Made by a program: the position numbers and the translations under genes. Source: Cristatella mucedo (taxonomy: Eukaryota; Bryozoa; Phylactolaemata; Cristatellidae). From it: a DNA stretch of 64,000 bases. Where the stretch lies: the NCBI GenBank assembly GCA_009760855.2, contig WPIO01000020.1, positions 5,401,501 to 5,465,500 of the forward strand, in the 5' to 3' direction. The notes beneath the pieces were generated by a model that was given only the letters and a program-made list of their open reading frames with translations, ran no database searches and was not told the DNA's origin. This document shows, in pieces, positions 49,701-61,700 of this stretch (within the stretch, counting starts at the first letter, position 1; each line of letters begins with the position of its first letter).

Positions 49701-52700
49701 GGTAAGATAATTTCGAAGAGGTCTACCGAGCTATAGCAGCAGGACGATATGCAATCCGACGAAGCTGCTGACCTGCAAACTCTACAATAAAAAAAAAACC
49801 GGCTACCATACTCGGGACTTCCCCAGCTAAACATTCGAAACAACTTGTAGGAGCTAGTAGGTAAGTACAGAGCAGCAGCCAGCTGTATTCGAGGCACACG
49901 ATGGTCGAAAGGGTCGCTAAATACTATGAAGCCATCACGCACCTTCTTGCTTTTTCTTCTCAATGCTAAGAATCTTCTTAAAGCTTGCCTTAAGTGATGC
50001 ACGCCAATCGGCTTTGATTCGATCCAGTAATCGGCGCTGAAGGCGGAAACAGGCCAGCACACTCGCAGAGCTGCATCACAACCCATGCATCGCAGAAGCA
50101 AGAAGGCAAACGAACACAGAAGCAAGAAGGCAAACGCAACACAGTCAATCGGTCCAGATGCAGGCGAGCAACGAAAATGATTGCCGGAAGCGCATGGTGC
50201 CGAGCGAGCACAGGGTGCCTACCACATCCTGGACGCGAGAAGGAATAGCGTGCTTGGACTGCTGCTCATCCCCAGTGTCGTCTCCGCATGGCTGTGCCAA
50301 CGGCAACCGGGCCACCGACTCGACAACTATGTGGCCGGAGATCTCAAGATTGATCTGCTCCCTTATGGCACTCGCCTGCTGTTCTGGCGTCAGCAGGCCG
50401 GCAAGCGGGTTCCTCTGGATGTTCGACTGAAAAAAGTCAATGGCTCTTACTGAGGGCAGCAGCTACAACTGCCAATGGGCTAAAATGATAGGATCCGCTG
50501 GAGTACATCGACGGCACCTATACAATGCGACATATTCATCTTGCACGAAGCAAGCAGTTGCCTCAACAATGACATGCTGCAAGTCATACTCATTTATCTC
50601 AGCAGTTACTACAATTTACCAAACCATTTACTGGGTGCATGCGATTCTCGTCGTTGTGTGCTAATGTGCGTGCACACTACTACTAATCATATTTACATGC
50701 CGACCATGTGCATGTCACTTCTAACCATGTTATGCTTATTATCATTGAGCATGCTATCACTAACTATTAAATCATGCGCCCTTTGCAGCAAACGTAAGCG
50801 CTTAGAAAGAGATTAATTGGGTTCTCTGAGAACGCTATGCAAATGTATTCTTCTTCTTATTATTATTAGTATTATACTGCATCTACTGGTCTCTCTAGTG
50901 TAACACCCACATAGTCTGTGTGGCTTTGTGGAGTTAAATGCGCGCGCACACGCACGCACACATACACACTGGCCAAAGTGCAACAAAGCCATTACTCAAG
51001 AGCAACTTGCTGCACTGGTTTGGCCTAGCAGTTAAGGTGCTTGCACCGGCCAAGGTCTGGCCGAGGTCGTGAGCTAAAGCCCCGTGGTATATATTAAGTG
51101 CATGAATATAAATTGTTCTCTTGGGGCGCTATTCAAATGAATTAGATATTGTTATATATAACTGATTCGCTTTTGCCAATGCAATGGGAAGCCACACTAT
51201 CGATCAACCCCCTAACACGGAATCAGATGGGCAGAAACAAGTATAATAAAAACTGTATTTCTAAGCCATAAACGTTAAGTAACTAAGCTTTACTATATCA
51301 CTAGCACCTAAATTAAGCCACGTTTCTCAGACTGCTCTCCAAGTGTAAGAAAGAAGCCACAGTGCCATGGTGCTAAAGAACATAAAATTAGTAAAAGACA
51401 ACAGATCCACCAATAACATATGAGGCAGATACTTAAGCAGCAGCCAAAGGAATTGTGTCGTATACAAAAGATAGCAATCTTTAGGTCCTGAACAGTTCTA
51501 CCATGGTAGGCAAATGCAACTGCCGCTACAGCAAGCTGCAGTCTGGTATCACAAGTGAGCAGTGGGAGTATGCACACACACATTTGCCATTAAGAGAGAC
51601 AAATGACAACTCAGTCAATGTGTGAGATTTTGGACAGTTAGTACTGGTCGACAGCACAGTTTGCATGCAAAAGAAAAAATATCACACCATTACCACGAAA
51701 CGATACCAGCTAAACCTTCCCGATCTGCTTCTTACCACTTGTGTTAGTGTCCACAACGTCTTAGAATGGAGAAATGAAAATGGCTCAACAAAATGCAAGA
51801 GTCGGTAAACGGGTGACGTAGCTTAAATTTACAAGAAAAACAGACCGGCTCACTGCCCCACATTATTATTGTAGAAATGACGGCTCAATCGGCAAAGCCG
51901 AACCTTAAAGCCCAAGAGGTAAGGGGCATTTTCGTTCTATAGGGATACATAAAAGCATTAAATCAGTGAGCACGAGTATTCACAAGATTGGAGAATAGCA
52001 GACCATTGGTGAAGGTGGAGGTAGAATGACGCAAGAATCATAACAAAGCCCTGACCAGGCACGGTGTAACGACGTTAAAAGCAGAAACTCAAGCAAAAGC
52101 ATGTGCAGGAAATAGACTCGAACTTACACGTGCACTTCAGCTCGTGCGTGCATTCTTGATCTGAGAAACCAGGGTCAAATAAGCAAATGCACTACTGGTG
52201 GTAACAACAAGCGAGGGCTGTCATAGCATGCGACAGGCAGCCCTGTTCATACACTCCTGTTTGCTAGTAGAAATGACTGTCGAAGCTGTTGCAAGCAGCC
52301 GTTTCTGTCTACATGGACGCTGCTGCAGTTGCTCACATCTAGTGGTTGACTGTTTAGGTGGTCAACAAGCGTGTTTTTAAAGTCTTGCACCTTGATCTCT
52401 TTGAATGCAATCGAGGGATCTTGCATTCGAAGCACCTGCAATATTAAAACAAGCGGTTTAACCCAGATGGTGAGACAGCACGATCGGCCATAAGGCTCAG
52501 AATCACGTTGAAGTTGACAACAATGTCAAGAATGATTACTTAGATAGAGCAAAGAATCCAACGAGCCGAGCCACCAAATAGTACTTCTACACCACTACTT
52601 TGTTAACCATAAGCAAAAACCGTGCTATTTAGTAAGAAACAAAAACTCGTGATTTGTGAGTTGCTCTGATAAGTTCTTGAAAAATTGACTTTGATATATG

Positions 52701-55700
52701 AAAAATAAAATCAAGCATGAAACGATAAACCAGGCTGCTCTAAATATAGTAGTCCAACCACCCACTGTTTCATAAACAGATCTGAGGTTGGACAAGAGTG
52801 TAAAACGGATCTCACCATAGGACTGCAAATATGCAGTCATTAGTTCCTGGATAAAAGCTTTAAAAAAGTTTAGCTATAGAGACCACTGTCAGCATTACCC
52901 TCAGCTGTATCTTCAAAGAGCTCTATGGCTTTCACAGCCACATAAGAAATCTGCTCAAGCCACATCTACAGTTCGGTCTAGCAGTATTGCCCACGGAAAA
53001 GCTTGCCCTGGGCAGCTATCTAAAGGGCCTGGCCAACAGCCGACTGGAAGTTGAGCCTGGTAAAGATCTCATCCATAACTGCTGTGCTAGCAGCAATGTC
53101 CAAGTGCTAAGAATGCAACTCCATGCCTGCATAACTAGCCATGACAAGAAAGGTTCGCAAGTAACGAAGTGCCACAAACGACAGCAGCTGGATGGCTCGG
53201 TGGTTACATACAAACTAGACAAACATGCATAAATAAGATATTATCATAGCGAAAGAGTTGCGGGAGTGATCTACAGCCAAATAACAAACCCACCAGTCAC
53301 ACCTGCTTCATTGCTTTAGGAGAGCATTTGTGTGCAAGAGCAGCGTGATAAATTGGTGGCATTTTATCTATGCAGGCATTGTTGCGTCTCCTTCACTAAA
53401 AGAGCTAGGATGGCTGCCGAGTGATCAACTGATATAGAGCAAAGTTCTTATGCTGACCCACAAGACCCGTCATGGCTTGGCTCCTACATATGTAGCTGAA
53501 CTGCTTCATCAGTTTCAGCCTCCTCGTGCCCTCACGTTATGTATGGGCAATAAATTAGCTGTTCCATTTCCTCTGCTTAAAGACCGTTGGCGACAGAACC
53601 TTTAGCTCTGCAGGTCCTACACTGTGGAACTCGCTTCCACGATTCTTACGCAACGACAACTACTCTCCTGCTGCCGACTATGGCTCATCCTTTTCAGCAG
53701 TCCTGAGCTGCTACTTCCATGCTACTCAGTGCCTCAACTGCTCTCCTTACTGAGCCATGCTTCCCACTTTCTTTTTATTGTGTGAGATGAAGGCTGTTGG
53801 CTACCGAATGCGTACTGAAAGCCGCTTAGGCTGTGAGTGAGCTATACAAAACTCTCCTGCGTAGCACTCACATAGTCTTTGTGGCTTTGTGGACATACAG
53901 ACAGAAAATACATTACACTAAATTGTTGGTCTAACCAGAAATTCTAGCTTGCACCTGCCGCTAGGCAGTCACCCTTCATAGGTCCGAGAACTTGGGTTTA
54001 TAGAAGGTGCAACATTTAAGACTACCCAGAGAGGCTGGCTGACATACTGGGCAGGCCTACAACCCACCAAATCTAACTGACCTAAAGCCTTCAGCTTGCA
54101 GAGATTTCCTTAGCTGGCAAATGTTCACCCGGTTCTCAGTCCTAAATAGGAAACAGTAGCAATAACGAAAGCTGCCAAGAGGTGCCTATCGAGAACTAAG
54201 TTGAAAAAACTGAAACGTTATCAACAAGGACAGCTAGTTTACCAGAGCCAGCTGCTAGACTAGCGACTGCATATCCGATTAAACAGATAGCAAACCTTAG
54301 TTGTGATTATGTATTTAGCCTATCCTATGCGATGAGTCGAGTTTTGATCTTCATTTAGTAAACGTGGAGTTTAGATGAATGTTGTCGACATAGGAGACTC
54401 ATTATCGGCAAGACTGGGGTTCAGTCATTTAATAGCATCCTGCCCAATTCCTAATCTCACGGATCTCCCAAAGCAAGGCAGGTATTGCCACAATTCCTTA
54501 GACTACCACAAGTCACATGAATAGCAGCAGCCGATGTATCAAGGTATCAGGCGACGCCTTAAAAATTGTGTGGCCTTAAGATTTTCACAAATTTCGCGCA
54601 AAGAACAGGTAGTTGCCTTTGCAAAGAGCCTGTAGCTTTACAAATGCTTTTTACTAGCATTGCTAACCAATCGACTCTACATGTGAGTCAACGTGCCAGT
54701 CAAGCAGCATTTTTCCAAACAGCTGCTTAAAAACGTAGTCACCAAGACCAAGTACCAACAGGCTAGTCTTACATTACTGAGCCGTGATAGCCCATGAGGT
54801 AAGGTACTGGCTCTTCACGACCGAGGTCATGGACTCGAATCCTGCAGTGGGCGATCCTTTATTGCTCACTGCAAGCAGTGGTGAACGCCATTAAGGCTCT
54901 TCTGCCACTTTACAAATGAGGCTGTTAAATCAACAAATAATACTATTATTCTCTGTCTCTTGTCTTTCTCCCTTCCTCCCATACCTCTTCCCCTGTCGGC
55001 TCTATCCAAATAATCTGCTTGCTTGTCCAACTTTACCTGTCTCTTGCGAAATTAACCCCAAGGCCTATCAAATAGTTCCCTTTGTTCATCCCTCACATTT
55101 CTCCTAACCTAACCGTAACAAGCTCGATGAGAAACAGCACTAGCACATGCCTCAACGACGAGACAAGCACAGAAAGCATGCAAGACAAAATGGAGGCCAC
55201 AAACAGGTAGTCACGAGCATGGTGAGCAATCAAGATTGGAGAAATCTGCCGGCAAAAAGGGCAATCATGCCAGTTTACGCCAAGCTAAAAATCTATTTAA
55301 AAAAATTCCCTACTTTTAATACGGCAGCCCGTTCAAGCTCCAGAAGCTCGTCGAATGCAACAATGTCCCGAACGGTGACACCCTAAAATGAAGAGACACA
55401 CCATAGGCCCTTGAAGCATAGTACTTGCAACTACAAATACAACAGTGAAATAATAACACAAAAACAGCCAAAGGCTTGAGCATACATATCGGCCAAGCAG
55501 CACCCAGTTGCCCAGCCACTTAGCTGGTCCGATTTCTTGTTCACTGGGCCTATTTCAACTGTCCTACGAGCAGTCTGCTGATTAGTGTCGTATGCCGAAT
55601 GTAAACTTACCAAGCCCAGATGCAAAAGGCTGATAGCAATATCGAGATAAGGGGCTAGAAAAAAACCTAGGAGTGACAGCCTAGCAACGCGACAAGTGAA

Positions 55701-58700
55701 TTCGTCTTCCACTTCCAAGACAACTACACAAACATAGGTATACTTCACAGGTTTTACTTTCCCGATGCCCACATCAACAGTTGTCATGCATAACTAGCAA
55801 CATATTACATGTGGCCTTAGCCTCAGGTCTTGTCACTCCATCTTTCAAGGAGGCTATTTAGTAGACCACTCACTATGAAGGCAACGGTAGAGCAAGAGAA
55901 CTTAAAAAAAGATGTACTACTCTCCGTACTGCTGCTCCTACATTGATTGACACAGGATCGAGTAGTGGCAGACCAACAACAGTCTTACACCAAAACTTAA
56001 GACCTGGCAAGTTAGTTCCAATCAGGCTTTTGAGCTAGTCACTTTAACGAGTCAGCCTAGTTTCAGGTATATAAAGACCTTCTCAGGATTGAAGTCACGG
56101 GCAAAGTCTCTCTACCCGTTTTGCAAGATCTTTCAATAGCTTCGATAATATCGACCACCAACCTCTGCTACCCTTGCCAAGGCACTATTGGCACAGGTAT
56201 GTAATAGTTTACGTTTAAACTTAGTGTTAGACTCAGTGTTAGACTCCAGAGCTTTAATTTCAACAGGTCACCATCATCCGATTACTTTTAACTATGAGGT
56301 ACCACGGGGTTCTCTGCTTGGTCCACTTATTTAATGTATAATAGTTTCTGGCCGATGTGATCTCTAGCACCTCAAATTCTCTAAACTCATATTTTACAAC
56401 CCAGGTTGTGGGTTCAAGTCCTTCAGCAGACAAACCTTTTATTGTCAGCTGCAAGTGGCTATGCCAGCCGTTAAAAAGCTTTTCTGCTGCCAATTAAATA
56501 AGGTGGTTAAATAAGCTAACCTTTAAAATATTATTTGCAGGTCTTTCTGCCTATGCAATTGGGCACTTAAAAGGCTCAGCAAAAACTCAGCTGCCAGGCT
56601 AGTCTGTCAAAAGATTTGCAATTGCCACAATAAAACCACTTCTCGTCGACATGCACCGGTTTCTAATAAAGGCGCACGTGGACTTGAAGGTTTTCAAACT
56701 CACTTGCAGGTCCCTTAACTCTTTTGCTTCAGTCTATCTGAGTTACTTGCAACCAGGTTAGGCATCGTACTACCTGCTTATCTGCCTAAAGTCGCTAAGC
56801 TGCAATTCGTTTGGAGACCGTGCCTTTAAAATGTGTGCTCACAGAGCCTGAAACTCACACCCAACTGATGTCACCACATCCCCCGACTCAAAATTTAGGG
56901 GGAAAATAGAAACAACTTGTCTGAACCGAACAGCATTTGCTTGGTCCTTGTGAATTATCCTTTAATAATAATATTAACGCACTTGATAAAGCGCCCTCAG
57001 AGAACTTAATCTCTTTCTAGGCGCTTTACTTAATGTATGCATGCATACATGCTATGCATATTGTCACTAAAAACGTGGACATGTTTCCTTTTCAGAATAT
57101 GCAAAACACCTAGTAAGAGATTTGACTCTATGAATTCGATGGTAATGCTGTACTATCGCAATATTATTTTCAACTTTGCTACGTTTCCTTCTCATGCAAG
57201 CACACTCGTCACGCTTGGAATGTAAGCAGCAAACGAGACACCAAGCTATTGAAGAGACGACTCAGCTGGCACTGTATGTATGCATGGTACAGCTAGCAAT
57301 GGACTAACACGGGTCAAGTCGGCCTACTTTAAGCTACGGAGTCTATGCTACGCCTACCATTGCTCCTGCCTTTAAATTAACCTCTCACACCACTCTCTCA
57401 TCAGTTACGGTGGCCGTGCCGGCGCTGGCACTAAACTTTAGATGATACGAAGTTCAGTTCACATCGGACTTTTTTCCCCCTTCCTTTTGGATTCTGTCAC
57501 AACCTACATTGACTTTGTATCATTTCAGTCTCTCGGTTGTCTAAGCGCAATACTTTGCACATCATTAACTCTTGGTTACTACTCCTCTTGCATCAAGTTC
57601 TAAAAGGTACTAATGCTAGATATATGGTTCTCTTAGAGCACTATACAAACGAATCATGATTATTATTGTTAAACCAACTATAAACAGGGTAATCCGTTGC
57701 TGCTCACTGCAGCGGTCATGTACGCTTGCCTACACTCAAGAGAGGAAGACGTGGCACGCAAGCTCCACATGGAAGAAAAACAGGCGGCATGGAGACAGAA
57801 GATCAGAAGCATCGGCTCAATCAGCACAGGCTGTCATCGACTCAAAAAATGCCTTGTACAACAGTTTCCTCGGACTGACCGGCACAAATGTTTCCCGAAC
57901 CATTCATAGCACGACCAGTGGGAAGCCAAGCTGCACATGTCAGATCAGCCCGAAAAACATGCCCTTGGACAATGCCATAATCACTGTCTATATTGGTCGC
58001 TATTATTATTATTATTATTATTGCTATTGATAAAATCTTTTCCCTTCTCCCTTCTTCTATTCCTCACTCCCTTCCTCTCTCTCCAACCCCTTCTTCTGTC
58101 GGTCTGTCTGTCTCTCCCTGTCTCCGTCCCTCCCTCCTTATCTTCGTAGCCCCTCAACATAAGAGATATTTTTTCGCAAGGGCATCATTAGGCCCCCCCT
58201 TCCACCGGTCTCTTGCCAGCTGTATATTCTACAAGCCTATGGTGGCACACACCAACTCTTTTTTCAGCATTCCTACCTTTGGTTCCGGAACCCGTGCTTT
58301 TTGCCTGGACACGTGGGCACTGAGGATACCGAGTGCAGTAGAGAAAGCTGTGCATGCAAAGCTGAACAGATTACAATTCGATAAGTTCGAGTGGCAAACA
58401 AGCACAAGTACAAGTTCTCGGATTTGTCGATGCAATTAGTACATTAGAGCAGCACGCCAGCTCAAGTAGTCCTCCGATGTACCACCCACCATCAATGTGT
58501 CGGCGTACACATGCACACTTGATTTGATCGGGTACTAGGCTACGGCTCGATTTCACGGTTGGGCACAATCAGCGAGGCTAGCCCAGCATAAGCATAATCA
58601 ACCAATATCCACAGAACAGAACAGAAACTCAGGCTATGACAGCACAAACAAGCAGGCACTCACATCATTGAGCATGTCTGCCTGCAGTTTGCTCAACTCT

Positions 58701-61700
58701 GCTGCGCTGACGTTGCCACCAGAATGGTTGGCCAGTGCAAGCAGCAGGTATGCAAACGTGCCACCGTTTGGCTTCATCGAGTTGTTTCGCATCACAGCCA
58801 GCATGTTTCGTGCCATTCTCATGTCGCCCTATCAAATATTGACATCCCAACTCGGGTAAAGGCCAATTAATTCGACAACTGCTGTAACCAAGCAAAAAGA
58901 AAGCAGGACATTCAAACATTAAGCAGCTTTCGAGGTTTCACGTGAATAAATAAATTTATCTATAGCAATATAAAAAAACACGACCGTGGCTGAGATAGAG
59001 GAACAGTGGATGTAGCAAGTACCATAAAAGTAGCAGCACAGAGCAAGCCCAAAAAGAGGGTGGCAGCAAAGAGATATCTTTATTTAGCATAGGAGAATTT
59101 AAAAATCTAGAACCAGCAGAACGAAAGCTTCCGATACAGAGAGTCTCCAAGTGAATCAAAGGGGCAGCTAATTAATTGTCCCGGGATAAATTGAACAAGG
59201 GATGAGGTTGAAACTGGTAGTGCAGTTATGTTAGGTGTGTAGGAGTAAGGCTTGTCAGCATTTGATTGTTGAGTAGGAGTCAATTGTTTTGCAAACACAG
59301 CACTGTCTGTGTTTGCACTTCATGAGTGGAATTACAACCGGGTCTTGGCCCATGTCTACGGTGCTCACACTTCCCGACTCAGGTGGCCGGGTAAATAATA
59401 ATGACAATATTAAAAGATCAATGCAAGACTTGCATGCATAGCAACCTCAGAGAAAGAAATCTCGAGGCATTTTACATATGCTGTATAGCAAGCATGGCAA
59501 CTGGTTAGTACCAAGTACATAAGTTGCACTATGTTAGCACAAGAACAAGGAACAATGCACACGGACCTAGCAAAGACAGTGAAGAGGTGCGGTGCGTATT
59601 AGGTTCCCTTTTAAATGACATCGAGTCAGGGGATGCCGTGACGTCAGACCGGATCAAGCCAGCAGCATGTAATCCTTAATTGTCCACGGCAACATGGGTG
59701 AAAACTGCCAGGACCACTTCTTAATTGTTTTACATTTCTCAAATTGTATCTTTTTGTTTCTCCTTCATATGGGCAAAGCAGTCAACTCCATACCATGCGA
59801 CACTAAGCTTGCCCAAAACATCTTCCGAGGTGAAACAGAATCGCAAGTATGCTCAGAAAGACTCTGTCGTCCTAATTTCGACGGCCAGCAAGACTCAAAC
59901 CGTACGATTTGGCACCCAAGATTTGAACCCCCCCAAACATTGTCCCACAGACACACCGAACCGACTGCATGCCACCTCGTGTAAACATTATGCTGCAGAT
60001 GCCAGTCAGCTCGTGAATCTAACGAAGGTGACAAGCTAAACAAGATATGACAGCTATCGGTGGTGCTACATCGAATGAGTGACTATTGTGAAGGACGAAT
60101 ATCCGGGAAGACGATCAGGAGAGCATTGACTGAATCGTACAAAATCGTGCCGAGAATCTGGGTCAGTGTTAAGAGAGCTAAATAGCTGCGCAAAGCTATT
60201 AAACAGCTAAGAATCACAGGGAACTTATCGCACTGAACATGTAAGTAATGAAGGTGAGGGTCGTTTCCACCTCTTAAGAGGCTATGCTTTTGAGCCCCTT
60301 CTCAAATAGAAGCCAAAACATGGGCCTATATCGAAGGTATTATTATTATAATTATCATTCGCACACACAAGCTGTTATTTGTCCTAGCGGTAACACGCTC
60401 ACTTTTAATTACCAAGGGTCGTGGACTCGAGCCCCGTGGCATATCTGAAACGTCCAGATAGAGATTGACTCTTCTCAGGGCTAGACACAACTGATAGAAA
60501 TTATTTACCCGTCGATCATCGAATGCGAACATTTCTAGCCCTAGGCTTACGAATGCATTCCCACCACTCCGACGGCACAGACAGGGATATGCGACTGGGA
60601 GATGAACCTACTGTGTACAGACAGAGGAGGATCATTCACATCTCGTCAACGGCTAGCTAGAATGCAGCAGCTGCTTAGCTCTCGCTTGACAAAGAACACT
60701 GGAAAGGAAGCTGCACACACAGAGAGCCGTGACAAAGAAACCTGTGGAGAGCAATGTTGCAATGGTAACGGCATTACCTTGAGAGCCCAACCGTGGAGAA
60801 GGCGGTTGAACGCAGTCAAGGTTACGGAGGTAAGATACCGACGATCCGGCGTGTTCATCGCTCTGTAGGCAAAGTACGACAGAGTACTGTGCGCTCGACC
60901 GACCTAAAACACAGTTGCAACCTGCTGCATACTCATACCTACATCCTCACAGCCGGTACGAGTAGGACAAAGCTACCAGCTACCATGTGCAGCAAATGAT
61001 GACTATACATTCTTCACCCCGGCACAAACAAGGGCAGGCAGACATCTATACGGGCCATCTAGCGATAAACTGTCGAAGCAGCTCCACCGTTTGGACTTGT
61101 GCAGACCTTTACATTGTGCCTGGATGCTTTCACCGACGCTTCCTTACAACAAAGAAAGCACTAAGTCATAGCTAGTTCTCGAGTCGAGCACTCAGCGGTA
61201 ACTAGCACAACTGGGACCACCGGATTTGACGACGGCTGCTCGACGCCCAATTGTACATATGAACTAGGAACCTAATTAGGAACATGCAAATGCATTCGTG
61301 CGGCATGCCACGAATTGACTGGGGGGCCATGCACTGTATGAGACTACCAATGGTCTTAGCCCCACCCCGTGCTGAGAACAGGAGAATGCAACCTCGAGAT
61401 AGCTCAATCAATTTGAAAACGGGTCTAGCAAACGAGATGTGGTCACAGGATCGGCACATGGCAGGGCAAGTTTTTGTGGTGCTCAGTTCAGCTGAGGATA
61501 AGGTCCTCAGACGACACCTAGCCAGATCTAGGCTAGCTACCAGCACAGCTCCCTAAGCACCTGCCAATGATTGGCTTCTGCCGACTCAACTTATTCCACT
61601 TCCCCCTGCCAGGTTTGCAGAAGTGAGGGTTTTTTCTTGGGATTCCACCCAAACATGAGGAGTCCAGCAAGTCGCGTGAGTCTTAACCGCCAGTTCTCAT

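Noticed and set aside
49592-50125. 177-codon minus-strand open frame
   Set aside because: It overlaps POLRMT exon h in a different frame; only the exon h frame shows family similarity and proper splice sites.
57656-58030. 124-codon plus-strand open frame
   Set aside because: It includes an ATT/TTA repeat translated as poly-Tyr and shows no conserved domain; a short helical stretch ([18 protein letters not shown]) was not enough to call a gene.
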